Positions 58,703 to 64,000 of a stretch of 64,000 bases of DNA are shown here, piece after piece. Position 1 is the stretch's first letter. Every line of letters begins with the position of its first letter. The notes beneath the pieces were generated by a model. That model had not been told where the DNA came from. It saw only the letters and a program-made list of their open reading frames with translations, and did not search any database. The stretch comes from Mucisphaera sp965279675 (GTDB lineage: Bacteria; Planctomycetota; Phycisphaerae; Phycisphaerales; Phycisphaeraceae). The DNA lies in contig NZ_CBDIIJ010000002.1 of assembly GCF_965279675.1 (NCBI RefSeq), positions 248,001 to 312,000 of the forward strand, in the 5' to 3' direction. Both the position numbers and the translations under genes were made by a program.

Positions 58703-59925
58703 TGAGGTTGTTTGGAGCTTCGGGCCGATGGTGTTTGGCGAGTCTCGCCGGGCTGATCTGGCTGGCGGCGACGGGCTTGTCGGTGCGGGCTCAGGATGAT
58801 GCGCTGGATGATTTCGAGGCGCGTTATCTGGAGGCGGTGAAGCGTATCGAGGCTCAGTTGATTCAGGCGGGGCAGCAGATCGAGGCGGAGCAGCAGGCGT
58901 TGCTGGACAAGCTCGGGAAGACGCATGACGAGTTACAGGCTGAGCGGGAGCGTGCCGATCGCCTGGCGTCACGGCTTCGGGCGTTGTCGGGTGAGGCATC
59001 TGTGGCGGTGGATGTCGCGGAGCCGGTATCGATGGAAGCGGTGGTGGGTGATGATGAGCTGCGGTTTCTGGATCATCCGGAGCGCGAGGTGGATGCATTG
59101 GGGATGATTAGGGCGAACAAGCAGGTGATCGGGACGGTGCCGGCAGGGACCGAGTCGATGGTGCTGATTTGGCCGGATGGGCTGGAGGCCGGGGAAGGCC
59201 TGCTCAGGCCCGATGTGCGGAACGAGGGCGGCCGGGGCCATCTGGAGATTCGGCGGCCGATGGGTTCGCCTCTTTTGCTGGCGCAGTGGTGGGTGGAGGG
59301 CACGGATTTTGTTTGGTCGTGGCGGGCTCACTCGCCGATTCAGTCGGCGGAGGCGCTGGCGTATCTGGATCGATTGCTGCCACGTTCGCGATTTGAGGCG
59401 CGGCGGGCGGGGATCACGCTGGCCGGGTACCAGTTCCGACCGGTGGAATTAGACATGGATTCTGCGGATGGTGCGTCGGCTGCGGGGGTGGTGTTGCGGC
59501 CGGGCCTTGGGCCGATCAGGCTCGGTGCGGAGCCGGCGGGGTATGGCTGGCTGTTGGTTTCGGAGGATGCGACGCACATCGAGTGGGTGTCGCTGGAGCG
59601 GTCCTGGCAGGTGACTTTGGGGCGGGATGGTCGGTCGGTGCGGGTGCGGGAGAGTTCGGGCATTGAGCGACGGATTCAGGAGCTCGAACGGCAGAAGGAT
59701 CGCTGGCAGCGGGACGCTGCGAATGGTGGCGGGACTGGCGGCATGGCCAACCGGGTGCGGGCGGAGATCGAGCGCATCGACGAGCAACTGCAACGGCTCG
59801 AGGCGGTGAGAGATCGTTTGTCCGAGAATAGGATGGGAGAAGCGGCGATACCAGTGGTGCGGCTGATGAGCCAGGATGAGAAGACCGTTCTGGGTCGATT
59901 GCCCCTTGCAGAGGGGACGCCTTAA
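58702..59925 (+). CDS. Secreted coiled-coil protein of the GTPase locus
   Basis: I do not recognise this 407-residue protein. It has a signal peptide (about 1-28, ending at RAQDD), a coiled coil at about 30-95, a beta-rich middle part with VEGTDFVWSWRAHSPIQSAE, and a second coiled coil near 315-375 (RIQELERQKDRWQ to LEAVRDRLSE). The FVWSW stretch resembles one in the previous gene, so the two may share a related domain. Start is the ATG at 58702, which overlaps the previous stop; a GTG at 58699 is the alternative. Confidence 0.65.
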   Translation: MRLFGASGRWCLASLAGLIWLAATGLSVRAQDDALDDFEARYLEAVKRIEAQLIQAGQQIEAEQQALLDKLGKTHDELQAERERADRLASRLRALSGEASVAVDVAEPVSMEAVVGDDELRFLDHPEREVDALGMIRANKQVIGTVPAGTESMVLIWPDGLEAGEGLLRPDVRNEGGRGHLEIRRPMGSPLLLAQWWVEGTDFVWSWRAHSPIQSAEALAYLDRLLPRSRFEARRAGITLAGYQFRPVELDMDSADGASAAGVVLRPGLGPIRLGAEPAGYGWLLVSEDATHIEWVSLERSWQVTLGRDGRSVRVRESSGIERRIQELERQKDRWQRDAANGGGTGGMANRVRAEIERIDEQLQRLEAVRDRLSENRMGEAAIPVVRLMSQDEKTVLGRLPLAEGTP

Positions 59926-59927
59926 GC

Positions 59928-62918
59928 ATGGAGGAAACGCGGCGACTGGCACAGCGTATTGATGAGCTTCTTGAGCGTGAGGGGTTGCCTGATCTCGAGG
60001 AGGCGGCGGCGCTGGCCTCGCAGTATCAGCAGCAGTCGCTTCAGGCTCAGAAGCGGTTGACGCGTTGCCAGTTTCTGCTGTCGGCGAATCTCAGGACCGA
60101 GGCGGTTCAGGAGGCGGATGCTGAGCCGGGTCTGCTCTTGCTGATACGTGCGCTGGAGCTGCGTGACTTTTCGGGCTGGCTGGCGTTCTGCGAGCAGCAC
60201 GATCTGCCTCGGCCGTGCGTATTCAGAGACGATGTGATTTCGGAGATCAACCGGGCTTACGCGGCGGAGCAGCGGGTCTCGCCATTGCTGCGCGAGTATC
60301 GTTTTTTGTGTGCCGTGCGCGCGCCACTGACGGCCCGGATTGCTGCGCTTCGGGCGCTGGATCAGCACGACAGCGATCATCCGGGCTGGTCGAAGTCGCT
60401 GGTGGATCTGGAGAAGCACCGGCTGGCTGAGATCGTCGATGGTTTTGCATCCATGCGTGATGACCCTGAGACGGTTGAGGCGGTGCACCGGGAGTTGGCG
60501 GATGAGCGTCGGAAGGTGCCGGCTCCGCAGCACTTGCTGGCGTCGGTGGCTGAAGCGCTCAGAGCGAACCGGGTCAGACAGGTTCATGAGTGGCTGGAAG
60601 CGATGCTGCCTGAGCTTGGTGAGGCTTACAGCGCTATGGACTACGAAGCGTGTCTGGGGCTTTTGAGTCCCTGGCAGCAGTCACTGACCGCGGTTGGGCA
60701 TGGTCTGGCGGATCTGCCTGAGCCCCTGCGAGAGGCCGTCGGGCCGGTGTCTGCGTGGGTTGAAGCTGAGGCGTCGCGGCGGGCTGTTGAAGCTGCGCAC
60801 AGAGAGGCCTGCCAGTCGCTAGCTCGTGCGATCGAGGCCGATGGCGGTGTGGCGGAGCTGCATCAGGCGATGCTGGCGGTGGAGCGTTTCGAGCTGCCGT
60901 TGCCGGATTCTCTGGGGAACGATGCGCGGGCGGAGTTGGCCAGGCGGGTGGGTCTGCAGCAACGTCAGAAGCGGATGTGGCAGCGGTCGGCGGCGCTGGT
61001 GGCTGTGGGGATCGTGGTGGTTATTGGCTGGGTGATTGTTCGCGAGCAGACCGAGCGTGAGGTTGAGCGCCGGCTTGATGCGATTGAGCGTGCGGTGCTG
61101 GCGAATGAGCCGGAGGAGGCGCGGGCACAGTGGGAGGCTTTTGCGGCTGGGTACGGCAGGCATCTGGATTCGCTGCGGGCCGGTGAGGTTCGCGTGCGGT
61201 TGGATGAGGCACTGGAGGCGGAGCGTGAGCGGGCGGAGGCTTTTGTTCGTGAAGCCGATCTGCTTGAGGGATCGCCTGATGATTCTCTGACGTCGGAGCG
61301 GCTGGAGGCCTTATCGAGCCTTGCGCGCCTGGCAGAGGAGCGGGCGCGTTACGAGCAGCTTCGTGGTCGGTTTGAGGCTCATCGGCTGCGGGTGGAGCAG
61401 GCGAATGATGCGCGGACGCTTCGTGAGGCGTCGGCGTTGCGGGCAGAGCTCGAAGCGGCTGGCGGTCTTGATCGGGAGGCGTCAGCGGAGCGGGTCTTCG
61501 AGGTGGCGGAGGGTGCACTGGATCAACTGGATGCGTGGCAACTTCGTCCGGGATTGACGGTCACGACGGAGCGGGTGCTTGGTTCGCTGCGTGTGGATGC
61601 GATGAGGCTTCGTGATCTGTCTCAAGCGGTTCTGGATGCGAGCGCGCTTGAGCGGGAGCGGGCTTCGATGGAGGCGGGTTTGGCGCGGTACACGTATCGG
61701 CCGGCGGTGTTGGCGGGTCAGCTGACCCGGTATGCCGCGACCTTCCCCGATTCACCGTTGAGCCCTGGCTTCACCGAGGCGGCGATGGAGGCAGAGGGCT
61801 GGTCGGCGGTGGAGGCCTGGCTGGTGCTCAGGCGGCAGTGGCAGGGTGGGAGTGATCCGGGATCGTTGCAGATGGTGGCGGAGCGCATCCGGGAGATTGT
61901 TGCTTACTTGGAGGCTTATCCGAGTTCCCCGATGCGTGCCGATCTGGAGGCGTATCGCGGGTACTGGGGGGCAGCGGTGCTGGCGATGTCGGAGGATGGG
62001 CCCTGGCTGGGTCAGTTGCCGGCGCTGCTGCGGGCTCCGGTGTTTCGGGACCTCAACATGGTGGAGACCCGAGAGGGCAAGCGGTTTTACGTGGTGGGCG
62101 ATGGTGGACGGCGGGATGATTCGGCGGGTACGCGGATCAATGTGATTCTGTCGCCTGACACGACCCAGACCACGGCGAAGGCGTTTGCGCCGGGCGTGCT
62201 GGGGCCTGTCGTCACGGCCCCGCAGTCTGAGCTTGCGTCCGAGCTGTTGCTGCTGGTTTCAAGGCTTGATCTGGGTCGGTGGCATACCTTCCCGGTGTCG
62301 GTGATCGAGACGGTGCTTGATGCGGATCATGTTGATCCGGTGCTGCGTGGCGTGCTGATCGAGGTGCTGCTGAACAATCTCGAAGACGGGACGGGGCGTT
62401 TGCATCCGTTTCTTGCCGAGCTTCGTGACCGGATCGCGATTCAGGGTGATCACGCGGGCAACTGGCTCAATCCGGACAACGTGGCGGCGCAGACCAGTCG
62501 GCGGTTTATGGAGAAGGTTTTTGAGGAGCCGCGGGACGTTGATCGATGGAAGGCCGAAATGGATGCTGAGCGGGTGCTGCTGCATCGGCGCATCAGCCCG
62601 GATGTGGCTCATCGAGCGGTGCTGATGAGGGATGAGACGGCGGCGCCTACGGCGCTGATGACCCTCGTGCCTGCTTCTGGCCCGTTCGACGTCTGGGCGG
62701 TGGTTGCGGAAACGGAGACGGGTCGGGGATCGCGATTGACGAGGGTGGGTCGTTTCGAGGATCAGCGGCTGGAGCTGAGGGCTTCCATGGCGTCGCGGCT
62801 GCCGGTTGGATCGATGTTGTGGCTGACCCGGCCGGCTGCGGTGGCCGATGAGCGGTTAACAGATCGGCGTGGTTCGGCGTCTGCGCCCTCGGTTCGCGTC
62901 GGCGGAGGGGGTTCATGA
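59928..62918 (+). CDS. Large coiled-coil membrane protein of the GTPase locus
   Basis: I do not recognise this 996-residue protein. It is mostly alpha-helical. Residues 1-350 lack a signal peptide and are probably cytoplasmic, a single membrane helix lies at about 353-371, and long Glu/Arg/Ala-rich coiled coils fill 372-600. The C-terminal 330 residues look globular (RKGKRFYVVGD-like region EGKRFYVVGDGGRRDD, NLEDGTGRLHPFLAELRDR). It follows the previous stop after 2 bases and overlaps the next gene by 4. It could span the envelope as a structural link. Confidence 0.65.
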   Translation: MEETRRLAQRIDELLEREGLPDLEEAAALASQYQQQSLQAQKRLTRCQFLLSANLRTEAVQEADAEPGLLLLIRALELRDFSGWLAFCEQHDLPRPCVFRDDVISEINRAYAAEQRVSPLLREYRFLCAVRAPLTARIAALRALDQHDSDHPGWSKSLVDLEKHRLAEIVDGFASMRDDPETVEAVHRELADERRKVPAPQHLLASVAEALRANRVRQVHEWLEAMLPELGEAYSAMDYEACLGLLSPWQQSLTAVGHGLADLPEPLREAVGPVSAWVEAEASRRAVEAAHREACQSLARAIEADGGVAELHQAMLAVERFELPLPDSLGNDARAELARRVGLQQRQKRMWQRSAALVAVGIVVVIGWVIVREQTEREVERRLDAIERAVLANEPEEARAQWEAFAAGYGRHLDSLRAGEVRVRLDEALEAERERAEAFVREADLLEGSPDDSLTSERLEALSSLARLAEERARYEQLRGRFEAHRLRVEQANDARTLREASALRAELEAAGGLDREASAERVFEVAEGALDQLDAWQLRPGLTVTTERVLGSLRVDAMRLRDLSQAVLDASALERERASMEAGLARYTYRPAVLAGQLTRYAATFPDSPLSPGFTEAAMEAEGWSAVEAWLVLRRQWQGGSDPGSLQMVAERIREIVAYLEAYPSSPMRADLEAYRGYWGAAVLAMSEDGPWLGQLPALLRAPVFRDLNMVETREGKRFYVVGDGGRRDDSAGTRINVILSPDTTQTTAKAFAPGVLGPVVTAPQSELASELLLLVSRLDLGRWHTFPVSVIETVLDADHVDPVLRGVLIEVLLNNLEDGTGRLHPFLAELRDRIAIQGDHAGNWLNPDNVAAQTSRRFMEKVFEEPRDVDRWKAEMDAERVLLHRRISPDVAHRAVLMRDETAAPTALMTLVPASGPFDVWAVVAETETGRGSRLTRVGRFEDQRLELRASMASRLPVGSMLWLTRPAAVADERLTDRRGSASAPSVRVGGGGS

Positions 62919-63904
62919 CGGGCGGATCGCTGGCTCAGCAGGGTCGGGATGTTGCATCGGATTCGACCGACGGGGTTGGGGGCTGGTGGGTTCGGCTTGG
63001 GGTGGATGAGCAGGGGCCGATGTCGGCCACCCGGGTGCGGCAGCGGCTGGAAGCCGGTTTGTATTCGCGTTGGCACGAGGTGTCGCGAGATCGGCGGACG
63101 TGGCGGTCGATCCGGGAGATCATGCAGGCGGCTGAAGAGGTCGATGCGGGTACCGCGGGACCGACCAGGCATCCGAAGGCGGGTGGGGTTGCCTCTGGGG
63201 ATGCGGCCTGGCTGGTTCTGCTCGGGGAGGCGGTCACGGACGATGCAGCGGGGGTGGATGCGGAGCGTGAGACGAAGCTGCGGGTGGCTCAGGCTTCTTT
63301 TGGCGGGTTGTTGTTTGGGCTCGGGCTGTTGCCGGTGGCGGTTGTCGGGGGAGACGCTGTGAGCTGGTGGGGGTGGCGGGATGAAGCTGGTGACTGGGGG
63401 GTGGCGTGGCTGCTTGGCATCTGGACGGTGCTGGGGGTGACTTCGTTCGGGCTCGCGATGGTTCTTCGGCTTCGGTGGCTCTCGAAGGATGCCGCTTTGT
63501 GGGGTCTGTCGGGACTCGTCTGGTGCTCGGGATGGCTGGGGGTGTTTGGCGGGATCGGGCTGGCGGTGGTTGGACCCGTCTGGCTCCTAGGGGTGGCGAT
63601 GCTGTTTGTTCGGTTACGAATGACGCGAACAGAGCATGTATCGGTGCGGCCGCTGGCCGTCGTGATCCTGCTGTTGTGGGTTGCCAGCCTGCTGACGGGT
63701 TATGGAGCGGTGTGGGTGGTTGCAGCCAGCGATCCGGTGCGGGCGGGCGGTGAGTTGGTGAGGTGTGTTATTTTTGCCTCGGGGATGACGGGGCTGGCGT
63801 GTCTGGTTTGCTGGCAGCACTATCTGCTGAAGCTGTCGGCGTTGGCCGGGCAGGATGACCAAGCAACCCCTTCGACTGAGACCACTACGGAGTCATCACT
63901 TTGA
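62915..63904 (+). CDS. GYF-like domain protein with C-terminal membrane helices
   Basis: This 329-residue protein has an N-terminal GYF_2-like domain (about 24-72): WWVRLGVDEQGPMSATRVRQ followed by W in RRTWRSIREIM, the spacing of the W-x-x-x-G-x-x-x-GP pattern. About six membrane helices fill residues 130-310. GYF_2 domains bind proline-rich partners in the cytoplasm. It overlaps the previous gene by 4 bases (ATGA) and belongs to the same operon. Confidence 0.7.
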   Translation: MTGGSLAQQGRDVASDSTDGVGGWWVRLGVDEQGPMSATRVRQRLEAGLYSRWHEVSRDRRTWRSIREIMQAAEEVDAGTAGPTRHPKAGGVASGDAAWLVLLGEAVTDDAAGVDAERETKLRVAQASFGGLLFGLGLLPVAVVGGDAVSWWGWRDEAGDWGVAWLLGIWTVLGVTSFGLAMVLRLRWLSKDAALWGLSGLVWCSGWLGVFGGIGLAVVGPVWLLGVAMLFVRLRMTRTEHVSVRPLAVVILLLWVASLLTGYGAVWVVAASDPVRAGGELVRCVIFASGMTGLACLVCWQHYLLKLSALAGQDDQATPSTETTTESSL

Positions 63905-63915
63905 GTTCATCGCCG

Positions 63916-64000
63916 ATGCAGGAATCGAAGGATGTCTCCCGTTCGCTGACACCCGGCGGTGAGCCTTTGGTGTTAAGAGATGAACGACCCAGGCTGCATT
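63916..64000 (+). CDS. Start of a further gene in the GTPase locus (cut by window edge)
   Basis: An open frame runs to the window edge from an ATG at 63916 (or a TTG at 63901 that would overlap the previous stop by 4 bases). Only about 28 residues are visible (MQESKDVSRSLTPGGEPLVL and on), with no recognisable motif. Confidence 0.4.
   Translation, partial: MQESKDVSRSLTPGGEPLVLRDERPRLH

Overview
The window looks like chromosomal DNA of a GC-rich planctomycete, most likely class Phycisphaerae. This rests on the HpnC/HpnD/HpnE squalene genes, the many secreted or lipoprotein genes without recognisable relatives, a divergent GroES-like protein, and a vWA/GTPase/GAP1-type membrane cluster of a kind common in planctomycetes. 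Coding density is high, no gap exceeds about 300 bases, and no insertion sequence, prophage or CRISPR array was seen.

Layout, left half (1-31 kb): the end of a polyprenyl synthetase; a membrane Ser/Thr kinase, a thioredoxin-like protein, transaldolase, a beta-propeller lipoprotein and a stand-alone IMP cyclohydrolase domain; a leftward run of membrane protein, metal-chelate binding protein, BtuC-type permease and pyrF; a small phosphatase; argB-argF; a TolC/HlyD-type efflux pair without its pump; a GroES-like gene; aroA coupled to an MsbA-like ABC exporter; a redoxin; the hpnC-hpnD-hpnE squalene operon; two glycosyltransferases; and ffs-dnaX-ybaB, in which dnaX carries a 10-A slippery run.

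Right half (31-64 kb): a PIN/TRAM protein, sucD, tag, queF, gatC-gatA, a ROK kinase, yjbQ, glmS, a zinc peptidase, dus, pgi, an amidase, two tRNA genes, sppA, the complete four-gene ligase-associated DNA damage response operon (exonuclease, ligase, helicase, pdeM), a CorA/ZntB transporter, a sulfotransferase, and from 53.7 kb to the right edge a divergent locus of vWA protein, zinc-ribbon GTPase, GAP1-like membrane protein, two large coiled-coil proteins, a GYF-like membrane protein and the start of a further gene.

Three patterns run through the window. First, the top strand is C-rich to the left of about 31.1 kb and G-rich to the right of about 32.2 kb whatever the gene orientation, which is the signature of a replication origin. 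Second, many genes at transcription-unit starts have a TANNNT hexamer 6-7 bases upstream of the start codon and no Shine-Dalgarno sequence, which points to leaderless mRNAs. Third, genes inside operons overlap by 1-4 bases and often do have Shine-Dalgarno sequences. The 53.7-64 kb GTPase locus is the best candidate for a poorly described biological system.
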